Below, piece after piece: positions 33,194-42,361 of a DNA stretch of 64,000 bases. The DNA is taken from NCBI GenBank assembly GCA_052148435.1, contig JBKQIF010000185.1, positions 1 through 64,000 on the forward strand, given 5' to 3'. The DNA is from JBEKYD01 sp052148435 (GTDB lineage Bacteria > Acidobacteriota > Terriglobia > Bryobacterales > Bryobacteraceae). Each line of letters starts with the position of its first letter. Positions within the stretch are counted from its first letter, which is position 1. Both the position numbers and the translations under genes were made by a program. Under the pieces are notes generated by a model. It searched no databases, was not told the origin of the DNA, and was given only the letters and a program-made list of their open reading frames with translations.

Positions 33194-34660
33194 ATGAAAC
33201 CATTGCTTAGTACTTCAGTGCGACGTCTCCTAGCTTGCATGGCGGCCGTCGTTCTAGCGTGTAGTTTTTCATCATCAATGACTGCTGCCTGCCACGTTGT
33301 CACCGCGGCTGGTGCTGGATCGAAGACTGGATCCGACTGGAATAATGCCTACGCGGGACTTCCCGCCACGCTAGTTCGTGGCGACACCTACTATCTTGCA
33401 GATGGCAGTTATGGAAGTTATGCCCTTAATACGCCAACTTCCGGCGCTACTCAGATCGTTATTAACAAAGCCATTGCGTCGGATCACTGCACCGATACCG
33501 GATGGAATGTGGGAACGATGGGCTCGGCCCAAGCAACGTTCACACAAATTGCTAATTCCAGCGGCGGCTACTACACGATCAACGGCCAGGTAGGAACGTT
33601 CAACAGTAGCGGCCTTCCGACTGAAGGATCCTTCGGAATCTACATCAACGGCACGACTTGTCAGTTGGGATCGATGAGCAGGTGCGTCGGGCTGGACATG
33701 CCCAACGCGAGCAGCACGACGCTATCCTATATCGAGGTTCAGGGGACAGGGGCGACTTCAAGCGCCAACACTAACACGCCGGATGACCTCCTCTACTACG
33801 GCGGCTCGACGAATCTTACTATAGATCATGTGTTCCTGCACGACAGCAGTTGCGACTTCACGTTCGGCTACGGCAGTACAAACTTACTCGTTCAGTACTC
33901 GTACTTTTACAAGAATTGGGGCGCCGGTTCCTGCCATGGTCAGGTGAGCTGGAACGGAAGCGCTCACACCGGAACAGTATGGCGATATAACACCATGCGT
34001 ACCATCGAGGGAAGTGCGATCTGGACGGCTGCGACGGCTGGCGGAGGTACGACTTACACCGGCGTACAAATCTACGGCAATGTCATATACTGGGGTGGCA
34101 CAGCGGACAAGGCCGGTTACCAGTGTTTGGGAGATGGTGTGTTCACCTGCCTGAATTCCGGAGTATCCTGCAATGGTTTGCAGTTTTACAACAACACCAT
34201 CGTTAATCTGCAGGCTGCCGGAAGCGCCGGGAACAATTGCGGCGCTGGAGCGGCCGGTATTTACTATGACCCGGCATCAAGCGGAGGCACTGCAACAGCC
34301 GCCAATAATGTGTGGTACAGCAGTAGCAGCGGCGCAGCGGGGCCGAGTTTCTCAGGTGGGACGATTTCGCACAGCTATAATTCTGCGCTCGGTACGACGA
34401 GTGGGGGATTAAGCGAAACGGGAGCTACCAATGATGCCGCAGCTGCTAATCCGTTTGTGAGCTGGAGCGGGTCCGGAAATCTCAATGCTCAGCTAGCCGT
34501 GAGCAATTCGGACGTCAATAATTGGTTGCCTTTGTCGTCGCCATTTGCTACCGATCCTAATGGGGTCGCCCGCACATCATCAAGGGGCGCCTATCAATTC
34601 GTCAGCGCGCAAACGCAGCTGGCGACGCCTCCGGCCAACGTGAGTACGACAGTTCACTAG
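33194..34660 (+). CDS. Secreted beta-helix-like protein (right-handed parallel beta-helix, lyase-like)
   Basis: Protein of 488 residues with a signal peptide (MKPLLSTSVRRLLACMAAVVLACSFSSS). The mature sequence starts AACHVVTAAGAGSKTGSDWNNAYAGLP, the usual opening of right-handed beta-helix proteins, and continues as a Gly/Ser/Asn/Thr-rich ladder (YIEVQGTG; NLTIDHVFLHDSSC; NLLVQYSYFYKN; GVQIYGNVIYWGG; NGLQFYNNTIVN). Such folds occur in polysaccharide lyases and hydrolases, and a role in trimming or binding the exopolysaccharide is plausible. Catalytic residues cannot be assigned. Base use is less GC-rich than its neighbours, and it lies just behind the insertion-sequence remnant. Confidence 0.7.
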   Translation: MKPLLSTSVRRLLACMAAVVLACSFSSSMTAACHVVTAAGAGSKTGSDWNNAYAGLPATLVRGDTYYLADGSYGSYALNTPTSGATQIVINKAIASDHCTDTGWNVGTMGSAQATFTQIANSSGGYYTINGQVGTFNSSGLPTEGSFGIYINGTTCQLGSMSRCVGLDMPNASSTTLSYIEVQGTGATSSANTNTPDDLLYYGGSTNLTIDHVFLHDSSCDFTFGYGSTNLLVQYSYFYKNWGAGSCHGQVSWNGSAHTGTVWRYNTMRTIEGSAIWTAATAGGGTTYTGVQIYGNVIYWGGTADKAGYQCLGDGVFTCLNSGVSCNGLQFYNNTIVNLQAAGSAGNNCGAGAAGIYYDPASSGGTATAANNVWYSSSSGAAGPSFSGGTISHSYNSALGTTSGGLSETGATNDAAAANPFVSWSGSGNLNAQLAVSNSDVNNWLPLSSPFATDPNGVARTSSRGAYQFVSAQTQLATPPANVSTTVH

Positions 34661-34876
34661 GCGCCGCTTCCTAGTCTCATTCTCAGCATTTACCGACTCG
34701 CAGGGGAACCGATTGTCGTGAAGCGGGCAAGAGTGGAGGTGTTCCACTCCTGCCGCGAGCAGCTCGCCACCCATCGCGAGGTGGTGTGCAGAACTTCAGC
34801 GCACTAAGAATGGCGCTCGTCCCAAGAGCCGCGTACTTAAACTTGCCTTTTCTTGCAGCTCCAATCGCCACCTGTC

Positions 34877-35905
34877 ATGCAACCGACCATCTCCGTCGTG
34901 ATCCCTGTCTATAATCGCTTTGACTGTTTGAAACAGTCCGTCGAGAGTGTACTGACCCAGACGTTGCCGGTCGCTGAGGTGATTCTGGTCGACGACGGTT
35001 CGATCGACGGCACCTCTGACTTGCTGCCCCACTATATCGCGGAGAATATCGTTTGGCGGGAGCGCGTTCGCTATTTCCATCAGGAGAATCAGGGACCGAA
35101 CGTCGCCCGTAATGTGGCTATTGCGCATGCAAGGAGCGACTGGCTCGCTTTCAACGATAATGACGATCTCTGGCTTCCACAAAAGCTAGAATGGCAGTTT
35201 CGGGCGCTCGACCAGTTCAAGGACCAGTGTGGCGCTTGCATTACAGACGCCTGGTTCATGAATAACCCGCACATGAAGATGACGCTCTTTCAGCTTGCGG
35301 GCAAGGGCCATCGCGAGAGCATTGGCATGATCCCAGATGCCCTCAGGTACATGCTTAGCACAAACTCGGTGGTAGGTGTGCATCCGATATGGCTCCAGAA
35401 CCTGGTTGTTCGAGCGGACCTGGTACGGCGCGTGGGCGGATTCGACCCGGCTTTCCGCTTTGGTGATGACGATGACTTTGCTTTCCGACTGGCCTGCGAA
35501 ACGAAGTTCTGCTTTGTCAACATGCCCATGGTCCTTATCGACCGCACCCTGCTGGCTGACCGCCATGTCGGGGCAAGCAAGAACTGGGACGACGCGGATT
35601 TTCGTCTTCGTATGGCCCAAACCCGCATGGAAAAACGCCTTCGGATGAGCGACGGCTTGCCGCGTGAGGTCCGCACGATGATTCGACGCGATTTAGCCGC
35701 CATCCATAGCGGGTGGGCAAACTGGCTTCTCCAGAAGGGAGAATATGGAAAGGCAAGAACAGCCGTCAAGGAGGCTTTCCGGTATCACGGTACATTCAAT
35801 ACTGCAATCAAATCGGCGCTTATTCGATGCGCGCCAAGGCTGGCCAGAAAACTCGTCCACTCTCGGGAAGACCGTCGAACCCGCAGGACATTCGGCATCG
35901 GGTAA
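34877..35905 (+). CDS. Family 2 glycosyltransferase
   Basis: Protein of 342 residues from the ATG at 34877 (an upstream TTG at 34853 is less likely). GT-A motifs: ISVVIPVYNRFDCLKQSVESVL, ILVDDGSIDGTSDLL, NQGPNVARNVAIAHA and FNDNDDLWLPQKLEWQ, the last carrying the metal-binding Asp cluster. The second half has VRRVGGFDPAFRFGDDDDFAFRLA. A basic C-terminal helix region (RCAPRLARKLVHSREDRRTRR) may touch the membrane. It restarts the sugar-transfer genes after the insertion-sequence remnant. Confidence 0.88.
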   Translation: MQPTISVVIPVYNRFDCLKQSVESVLTQTLPVAEVILVDDGSIDGTSDLLPHYIAENIVWRERVRYFHQENQGPNVARNVAIAHARSDWLAFNDNDDLWLPQKLEWQFRALDQFKDQCGACITDAWFMNNPHMKMTLFQLAGKGHRESIGMIPDALRYMLSTNSVVGVHPIWLQNLVVRADLVRRVGGFDPAFRFGDDDDFAFRLACETKFCFVNMPMVLIDRTLLADRHVGASKNWDDADFRLRMAQTRMEKRLRMSDGLPREVRTMIRRDLAAIHSGWANWLLQKGEYGKARTAVKEAFRYHGTFNTAIKSALIRCAPRLARKLVHSREDRRTRRTFGIG

Positions 35906-35962
35906 GGCCGCCACAGACTTCACTCTCGTGCCTCGACTTGATAACATGAAGAAGGGCGCAGA

Positions 35963-37021
35963 ATGAACTCCCAAGGGCAACCGCTCGTGAGCGTCGTCAC
36001 GCCGATGTACAACGAGGCCGAGCATATCGCTGAATGCATCGAAAGTGTTGTCGGCCAAACATATCAGAATTGGGAGTACATTATCGTCGACAACTGCAGC
36101 ACGGATCGGTCTGTGGAAATCGCCCGTGGCTTTGCTGACAGAGACCGGCGGATTCGTATATTTCATAACACGCAGCTTTTGAAGGCACTTGTGAACCATA
36201 ATGCGGCGTTACGCCAAATCTCTCTTGCCAGCAAGTACTGTAAGATGGTATTCGCGGATGACTGGGTCTTTCCAGAGTGCCTGGAACAGATGGTCACCGT
36301 GGCCGAGGCCCACCCCTCAGTTGGAGTGGTCGGCGCATACGGCCTGGAGGGCCCGCAAGTCGTTTGGACCGGGCTGCCGTACCCCAGTACTGTGGTCTCT
36401 GGTCGCGACATTTGCCGTCGCCTCTTCCTCGATGGCCTCTATGTTTTCGGGACGGCCACTTCCCTGCTATACCGGGCGGATCTTGTTAGGGGTCACAAAT
36501 CCTTTTACAACGAAGCAAACATCCACGCAGACATGGAGACATGCATTGCGCTTCTTAACACTTGCGATTTTGGTTTTGTTCATCAGGTCCTCACCTTCAC
36601 GAGAGTCCGCGAGCAGTCGCGGATTACGTTGTCGAGGAACATGAATACTCTCGCAGCCAGTAACTTGCATCATCTGGTCGCTTACGCCCGGCTCTTCCTC
36701 AGCCAAGAAGAATTCGAAGAATGCCTGAGGCGAACACTGGCCGACTACTATCGATATCTGGCGGCCTGTCTGCTGCGCGGCCGTACCAAGAGCTTCTGGG
36801 ACTACCACCGCGGAGCGTTCCGAGACGCCGGCGTCCCCTTTAGTCGCGCAAGCCTGGCTCGAGAGGTGTTCGCAGCATTGTTCAATGCCGGCCTGAATCC
36901 CAAAGCCAGCATTCAGAGGCTTCTGAGGGTTACACCCGATCAGAGCGTGGTACTTCATACAGAAATGACGCCAACACAATCGGCCTCGGCTCCCGAGTCC
37001 CGAGCAGCACAGCACCAATGA
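35963..37021 (+). CDS. Family 2 glycosyltransferase
   Basis: Protein of 352 residues. The opening VSVVTPMYNEAEHIAECIESVV and IIVDNCSTDRSVEIARGF are classical GT-A; MVFADDWVFPECLEQMV holds the DxD-like segment. The later ADMETCIALLNTCDFGFVHQVLTFTRVREQS is the acceptor side. The ATG is preceded by AAGAAGGGCGCAG. It differs from the family 2 enzyme just upstream and probably makes a separate linkage. Confidence 0.88.
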   Translation: MNSQGQPLVSVVTPMYNEAEHIAECIESVVGQTYQNWEYIIVDNCSTDRSVEIARGFADRDRRIRIFHNTQLLKALVNHNAALRQISLASKYCKMVFADDWVFPECLEQMVTVAEAHPSVGVVGAYGLEGPQVVWTGLPYPSTVVSGRDICRRLFLDGLYVFGTATSLLYRADLVRGHKSFYNEANIHADMETCIALLNTCDFGFVHQVLTFTRVREQSRITLSRNMNTLAASNLHHLVAYARLFLSQEEFEECLRRTLADYYRYLAACLLRGRTKSFWDYHRGAFRDAGVPFSRASLAREVFAALFNAGLNPKASIQRLLRVTPDQSVVLHTEMTPTQSASAPESRAAQHQ

Positions 37022-37064
37022 CCCAATCTTTGATGACGGAAGTCTCGGCCGAGGCCGTGAATTG

Positions 37065-38402
37065 ATGCCTCCTTTGGAACACGAAATGCAGGGAGGTGGC
37101 GCATCTTGGCACAAAGGACGCCGTGCACCCGCCATCCGATCCAGCACCGGCGACAACCACTTGCCGAAAGAGGCCGTGCCGCCCAGGATAGGACTGTTCG
37201 GGCACTTTGGAGACATTAACTTCGGGAACGAAAGCACCCTTCAATCGCTCCTTTGGCATCTTCGGCGCAACTTGCCAAGTAGCGAGATCACCTGTATCTG
37301 CACGAACCCTGGCGCCGCAGGACGGGCCTATGGTATCGGCACTCTGCCAATGAATGGTCTAGTTCTGAAGCCGTTGTGGTTCCAGCGCAACTCCCTGGCG
37401 CGATTCGTCCGGAGGCTGGTTGTCGGTATCCCAAGCGAACCGTACAGGTGGCTCCAGGCCGCACGGGCGCTTAAGCGAATGGACGTGCTTATCGTCGCTG
37501 GAACAGGCCTGCTAACGGATCTTAGCGGCCTTCTCAATTGGGGCCCCTATAGTGTGTTCAAGTGGTCGCTGATGGCCAGGGTGTGTCGGTGCAAACTGCT
37601 CTTTGTGAGCGTGGGCGCCGGTCCGGTATACGGCCTTGCCGGCAGGCTTCTGGTTAAAGCCGCCCTTCGTCTCGCGAACGTTCGCTCTTATCGAGACGCC
37701 GCCACAAAGCAGTTTCTGACCGATCTCGGCTTCCAGACACGTGATGACAGGGTATACCCTGACCTCGCATTCAGTTTACCTAAGAGCGCCATACCGACCG
37801 ATCCAGTTCCACGAGGGACACGGCCCATTGTCGGCCTCGGTCTGATGTTGTACGGTAAACGGCAAAGCGCTGACAGGCCCAGTGAGGCGGTCTATGCGGA
37901 CTACCTCGAAAGTCTTGTCGGTTTTGTCCGGTGGTTGTTGGCTCACGACTATGACGTCAGACTGCTAACCGGTGATATATGCGATCGGGCTGCGGTCGGA
38001 CACTTTGTGGGGCTGCTGAAAGAACGGTCAGTCCTGTATGAGGAGGGTCGGGTCATTGACGACCCAGTCCTATCTGTGGAACACCTTTTGTGGCAACTTT
38101 CGAAGACGGATGTGGTAGTTGCAACTCGCTTTCATAACGTTCTGTTGGCTCTACTCCTCAACAAGCCGGCGATTTCGATTTCGTTCCATCCGAAGTGCAA
38201 TTCCCTGATGAGCGCCATGGGATTGTCGGAATACTGCCAGGACATAAAGCATCTAGACTCCGAGAGGTTGATAGAGCAGTTTTGCGAGCTTCAGAAGAAT
38301 GTGCCGTGGCTTAAACGCTTGATTGAAGAGAAGGCGGAACAGTTTCGTAGCGACTTGGACGAACAGTACAGCATGATTTTAAAGGAGATTCTGACTGGGT
38401 AA
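37065..38402 (+). CDS. Polysaccharide pyruvyl transferase-family protein
   Basis: Protein of 445 residues. After a 45-residue leader come IGLFGHFGDINFGNESTLQSLLWHL, VSVGAGPVYGLAGRLLVKAAL, ANVRSYRDAATKQFL and VVATRFHNVLLALLLNKPAISISFHPKCNSLM, the marks of the CsaB/WcaK-type pyruvyl transferases. These add a pyruvate ketal from phosphoenolpyruvate to a sugar, giving the polymer negative charge. The ATG at 37065 is preferred over the TTG at 37062. A stretch of the leader is polar and possibly not translated. Confidence 0.85.
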   Translation: MPPLEHEMQGGGASWHKGRRAPAIRSSTGDNHLPKEAVPPRIGLFGHFGDINFGNESTLQSLLWHLRRNLPSSEITCICTNPGAAGRAYGIGTLPMNGLVLKPLWFQRNSLARFVRRLVVGIPSEPYRWLQAARALKRMDVLIVAGTGLLTDLSGLLNWGPYSVFKWSLMARVCRCKLLFVSVGAGPVYGLAGRLLVKAALRLANVRSYRDAATKQFLTDLGFQTRDDRVYPDLAFSLPKSAIPTDPVPRGTRPIVGLGLMLYGKRQSADRPSEAVYADYLESLVGFVRWLLAHDYDVRLLTGDICDRAAVGHFVGLLKERSVLYEEGRVIDDPVLSVEHLLWQLSKTDVVVATRFHNVLLALLLNKPAISISFHPKCNSLMSAMGLSEYCQDIKHLDSERLIEQFCELQKNVPWLKRLIEEKAEQFRSDLDEQYSMILKEILTG

Positions 38403-38465
38403 GCGAGTCGACGCCTTAGCAGAGGAACGGTCCTCGATTATTGTGCGAGAGGAGAAATTGCCTTA

Positions 38466-39131
38466 ATGGGACAGGTGAGCGAGACATATTATAAAAGAGA
38501 CTTTTGGGCTAAGGAAAATCTTCAGTATAGGGATGTCCATTTCCGACTGGAAAAAGTTGCCGGACTTGTAAATGGAATTGCAGGCGACAGGCAGTGTGAT
38601 CTTCTTGATGTTGGCTGCGGGCCCGCGACTCTGAGGCGAATGCTTCGAACAAACGTACAGTATCACGGAATTGACATAGCTATTCACACGCCAGCACCGA
38701 ATCTTGTACAGACCGATTTTGTGGAAGGACCGGTCGCCTTTGACGATAAGCGGTTTGACATAATTGTAGCGCAAGGCGTTTTTGAGTATGTCGGTAAGGT
38801 TCAGCCGCAAAAGTTCTCCGAAATACGAACCTTGTTGAAAAGCGGTGGCACGTTCATTACATCGTACGTCAACTTTAATCATCGAGAGGCGAGTATTTGG
38901 CCTGCGTATAATAATATGCAATCGTTCAACGAGTTTCGAGCGGGGTTGGCGTCTGTTTTCGATATAGAGCGTTCTTTCCCTACCTCTCACAATTGGCATC
39001 ATCATGAGCCACGGCGGCAATATATGAAGAGAATTCAGATGCATATGAACGTGACGATTCCCGTTATCAGTCGCCTGTTTGCGGTGGAATATTTGTTCAT
39101 CTGTTCTTTGCGAGGTTCAAGAACGCGCTGA
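38466..39131 (+). CDS. Class I SAM-dependent methyltransferase
   Basis: Protein of 221 residues. The SAM-binding motif is CDLLDVGCGPATLRRML (about 39-55), followed by YHGIDIA, FDIIVAQGVFEYVGKV and LLKSGGTFITSYVNFN. It probably methylates a sugar or lipid-linked intermediate. Base composition is clearly lower in G+C than its neighbours (four 60-base lines counted gave 24, 25, 29 and 27 G+C), which suggests later arrival by transfer. The C-terminal half has several aromatic residues and no clear extra domain. Confidence 0.8.
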   Translation: MGQVSETYYKRDFWAKENLQYRDVHFRLEKVAGLVNGIAGDRQCDLLDVGCGPATLRRMLRTNVQYHGIDIAIHTPAPNLVQTDFVEGPVAFDDKRFDIIVAQGVFEYVGKVQPQKFSEIRTLLKSGGTFITSYVNFNHREASIWPAYNNMQSFNEFRAGLASVFDIERSFPTSHNWHHHEPRRQYMKRIQMHMNVTIPVISRLFAVEYLFICSLRGSRTR

Positions 39132-39204
39132 AGGCCGCGCAGCCGCTCGCGTCAGAGTGGTTTGAAGGAAGCCCTCTGCGTGTCGTTTCATCGAGTGACC
39201 GTTT

Positions 39205-39732
39205 ATGACGTTTGGGAAAACGAAGCTGCCAGGGGTGTTCGAGATTCATATCGAGCCTAAACCGGATGAGCGGGGGTTTTTTGCGCGCTGTTGGTGTCAG
39301 CGGGAGTTTGAACACAATGGCCTGAATCCGAAGCTCGTGCAATGCAGTGTGTCATTTAACGTCCGGAAGGGAACGCTGCGAGGCATGCATTATCAAGCCG
39401 CGCCGAGTGAGGAGGCCAAAGTCGTTCGCTGCACCAGAGGGGCGTTGTACGACGTGGTCGTCGATCTGCGCCGGAGCTCGCCAACATTCGGAGAGTGGGT
39501 CGCGGTGGTTGTGACGGCTGCGAGTCGGAACATGGTCTACGTGCCTGAAGGGTGCGGGCACGGCTTTCTGACCCTGGAAGACGAAACCGAGGTGTTCTAT
39601 CAAATGTCGGAATTCTACAGCACAGAATCGGGCAGGGGGGTGCGGTGGGATGATCCGGCATTTCAGATAATCTGGCCCGCTGAAGTAAAAGTGATTTCCG
39701 AACGCGACCGGACGTACCCGAACTTCGAATAA
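39205..39732 (+). CDS. dTDP-4-dehydrorhamnose 3,5-epimerase family protein (RmlC-like)
   Basis: Cupin-type protein of 175 residues, the usual family length. KLPGVFEIHIEPKPDERGFFARCW, VQCSVSFNVRKGTLRGMHYQ (His of the active-site dyad), VRCTRGALYDVVVDLR, and the late FLTLEDETEVFYQMSEFYS are all typical. It inverts C3 and C5 of a 4-keto-6-deoxy sugar nucleotide. No RmlA/B/D genes lie beside it; the CDP-glucose cassette 2-4 kb downstream suggests that its substrate may be a CDP-linked sugar, as with other RmlC-like enzymes of branched deoxysugar routes. Confidence 0.9.
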   Translation: MTFGKTKLPGVFEIHIEPKPDERGFFARCWCQREFEHNGLNPKLVQCSVSFNVRKGTLRGMHYQAAPSEEAKVVRCTRGALYDVVVDLRRSSPTFGEWVAVVVTAASRNMVYVPEGCGHGFLTLEDETEVFYQMSEFYSTESGRGVRWDDPAFQIIWPAEVKVISERDRTYPNFE

Positions 39733-39737
39733 ACGCA

Positions 39738-41096
39738 ATGTGCCTGCTGAAGGAACTCGAACAGAGAGACCCGGCGGATACCGGGCGCGATCTGCACTGT
39801 TTCGCGGGAGAACTTTACCCCATCTGCCGAAGCATCACCGGCGATGGCATCCGGCGGACATTGGCTTTGATCGCAAACCGGATTCCGCTGCAGACGGTTG
39901 AGGTGCCGACGGGCACGCCGGTCTTCGACTGGACCGTCCCTAAAGAGTGGAACATTCGAGATGCTTATATCAAGGCGCCGGACGGGAAGCGGGTTGTGGA
40001 CCTTCGGCAATGTAACCTGCATGTTTTGAATTACAGCGTCCCCGTGCACACCACCATGCGCCTCAGCGATCTGAGACCGCACCTGTTCACTATTCCCGAG
40101 CATCCCGAGTGGATCCCTTACCGAACCTCCTATTATCAGGAAACCTGGGGGTTCTGCTTGTCACATAACCAAATGCTGACACTCGAGGACGGCGACTACG
40201 AAGTGTGTATTGATTCGACTCTGGTAGATGGGCATCTGACATATGGAGAGTGTTATTTGCCGGGGCGCTCTACCGACGAAGTTCTAATCTCGTGTCATGC
40301 GTGCCATCCATCCCTAGCGAACGACAACCTATCCGGTTTGACCGTGGCAACCTCTCTGGCGCAGTTGCTATCCGCGCATGATCATCATTATTCGTATCGG
40401 TTCCTGTTTATTCCTGGGACGATCGGGGCGATCACGTGGCTCGCGCGAAACCATGAGGGGGTTGGACGCGTCCGCCACGGGCTGGTTCTGACGTGTATTG
40501 GAGACGCCGGCGGGTTCCATTATAAGAAGAGCCGCCGCGGAGATGCCGAGATTGACCGGGCGGCAGCGCACGTTCTCCGCCACCACAGTGAATTTCCCGA
40601 GATTCTGGAGTTTTCCCCGTATGGCTACGACGAACGGCAGTATTGCTCGCCCGGTTTCAATCTCCCTGTCGGCTGCCTGATGCGGAGTGTGTGGGGCACA
40701 TTTCCGGAGTACCATACTTCCGCCGACGACCTTGCCTTTATTCAACCGCTCCAACTGGCCGGATCGCTTCGCGTGTGCGCCGCTATTTTGGACGTATTGG
40801 AAAACAATCGGCGATATCGCAACCAGAGTCCTTACTGTGAACCGCAGCTGGGACGACGAAACCTCTACCGGCCCATGGGCGGCGAGGCGCCCGGACTGGA
40901 GATCTCCGCGCGCCTCTGGGCGCTGAATCTCTCCGATGGAGAGCATTCTCTACTGGATATTGCTGAGCGGTCCGGTATCCCGTTCTCGGCTGTCAGCGAT
41001 GCGGCGAAGTTGTTGTGCGAAAATGGCCTGCTGGCTGTCGTCCCCGATGATGTTGCTGGATGCACTCCGTTGATGCCCCGTATTGTCGTGCCGTGA
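39738..41096 (+). CDS. DUF4910/M28-like zinc aminopeptidase-fold protein
   Basis: Protein of 452 residues. DLHCFAGELYPICRSITGDGIRRTLALI and VPKEWNIRDAYIKAPDG open the family; SCHACHPSLANDNLSG and FPEYHTSADDL carry probable zinc ligands, and RFLFIPGTIGAI lies between them. The final 70 residues (LLDIAERSGIPFSAVSDAAKLLCENGLLAVV) form a winged helix. Proteins of this type recur in polysaccharide and deoxysugar loci, where they may cleave an amide on an amino sugar rather than a peptide. The ATG follows the RmlC-like stop by 5 bases. Confidence 0.8.
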   Translation: MCLLKELEQRDPADTGRDLHCFAGELYPICRSITGDGIRRTLALIANRIPLQTVEVPTGTPVFDWTVPKEWNIRDAYIKAPDGKRVVDLRQCNLHVLNYSVPVHTTMRLSDLRPHLFTIPEHPEWIPYRTSYYQETWGFCLSHNQMLTLEDGDYEVCIDSTLVDGHLTYGECYLPGRSTDEVLISCHACHPSLANDNLSGLTVATSLAQLLSAHDHHYSYRFLFIPGTIGAITWLARNHEGVGRVRHGLVLTCIGDAGGFHYKKSRRGDAEIDRAAAHVLRHHSEFPEILEFSPYGYDERQYCSPGFNLPVGCLMRSVWGTFPEYHTSADDLAFIQPLQLAGSLRVCAAILDVLENNRRYRNQSPYCEPQLGRRNLYRPMGGEAPGLEISARLWALNLSDGEHSLLDIAERSGIPFSAVSDAAKLLCENGLLAVVPDDVAGCTPLMPRIVVP

Positions 41097-41283
41097 TGAT
41101 GCAACGGGTCACTGCAACGATGGTCTATCGTGATCGAAGGATGCGCCGTTGCGCGAACTTCCCAAGTTTTGGGATTTGCGAATCTCTGCAAATCGTCGTG
41201 GTCGGAGATAACTGCTGTATTATCAGTGGTCTAACGCCGCTAAAATCGATTGGATTCCGGCGTGCTAAATGGGGAGTACCGGC

Positions 41284-42336
41284 ATGAGACTACTATTGAC
41301 TGGCCATAGAGGCTATATCGGCGCCGTTGCGGGACCCATATTGCGTTCCGCCGGCCATGAGGTTATCGGCCTGGACACAGATCTGTTTTCCGGCTGCGAG
41401 TTCGGTGAAGGGGCTCAGGACATTCCAGAGGTTCGCAAAGACATCCGCGATCTGACGAAAGCGGATCTCGAGGGCTTTGACGCGGTGGTGCATCTGGCTG
41501 CGTTGTCGAATGACCCGTTAGGCAACCTCAATGGCGACCTCACTTACGACATCAACCACAGAGCCTCAGTCCGGCTGGCCGTATTGGCTAAAGAGGCAGG
41601 TGCGCGCCGCTTCGTCTTCTCCTCGTCCTGCAGCACTTATGGTGCAGCGGGGGACGCGATCCACGATGAGACCGCTCCGCTCAACCCAGTGACAGCGTAT
41701 GCCGATTCCAAAGTTCTGGTGGAGCGTGACGTGGCACGGCTGGCGGGGGAGCATTTTAGCCCAACCTACTTGAGAAATGCGACCGCTTACGGCGCTTCTC
41801 CGCGACTGCGGCTGGATGTTGTCTTGAACGACTTGGTGGCCTGGGCATATACTACTGGCAAAGTATATATCAAGAGCGACGGGACGCCATGGCGGCCGAT
41901 TGTGCATATTCGCGACATTACCGCCGCGATCCTGAGCGTGCTCGAGGCTTCGGAGGAGGCCATTCACAACGAGACCTTCAATGTCGGCCAGACCGAGGAG
42001 AACTATCGTATCCGGGAATTGGCTGCCATTGTCGCTGAAACCGTGCCGGGCTGCCGCGTCGAGTATGCTGCCGACGGTGGTCCCGACAAGCGTTGCTATC
42101 GCATCAATTGTGACAAAATCGGACGCGTTCTGCCGAATTTCCATGCACAGTGGAACGCCCGCAAAGGAGCGCAGGAGTTATATGAGGCTTATCGGGCGGA
42201 GGGGCTGACCTTTGCCGACCTTGAGTGTGGCCGTTACACCCGGATCAGCCACATACAGAAGATGATGAAGGCAGAGCGGTTGGACGCTTCGCTGCGGTGG
42301 AAACCGCAACCTGTCGAGGCCGCAGTGGGTATCTAA
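41284..42336 (+). CDS. NAD-dependent nucleotide-sugar epimerase/dehydratase
   Basis: Extended SDR of 350 residues. The ATG at 41284 is preferred over 41269 because GGGGAG lies 8 bases upstream. NAD site: LLLTGHRGYIGAVAGPIL; catalytic parts: SSCSTYGAAGD and YADSKVLVE. LRNATAYGASPRLRLDVVLNDLVAWA and IVHIRDI resemble the WcaG-type reductases/epimerases found next to C-methyltransferases in branched deoxysugar pathways. It could reduce or epimerise the CDP-sugar made by the neighbours. Confidence 0.85.
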   Translation: MRLLLTGHRGYIGAVAGPILRSAGHEVIGLDTDLFSGCEFGEGAQDIPEVRKDIRDLTKADLEGFDAVVHLAALSNDPLGNLNGDLTYDINHRASVRLAVLAKEAGARRFVFSSSCSTYGAAGDAIHDETAPLNPVTAYADSKVLVERDVARLAGEHFSPTYLRNATAYGASPRLRLDVVLNDLVAWAYTTGKVYIKSDGTPWRPIVHIRDITAAILSVLEASEEAIHNETFNVGQTEENYRIRELAAIVAETVPGCRVEYAADGGPDKRCYRINCDKIGRVLPNFHAQWNARKGAQELYEAYRAEGLTFADLECGRYTRISHIQKMMKAERLDASLRWKPQPVEAAVGI

Positions 42337-42361
42337 TCCGGCACGAACACCGGGAGAGCAT

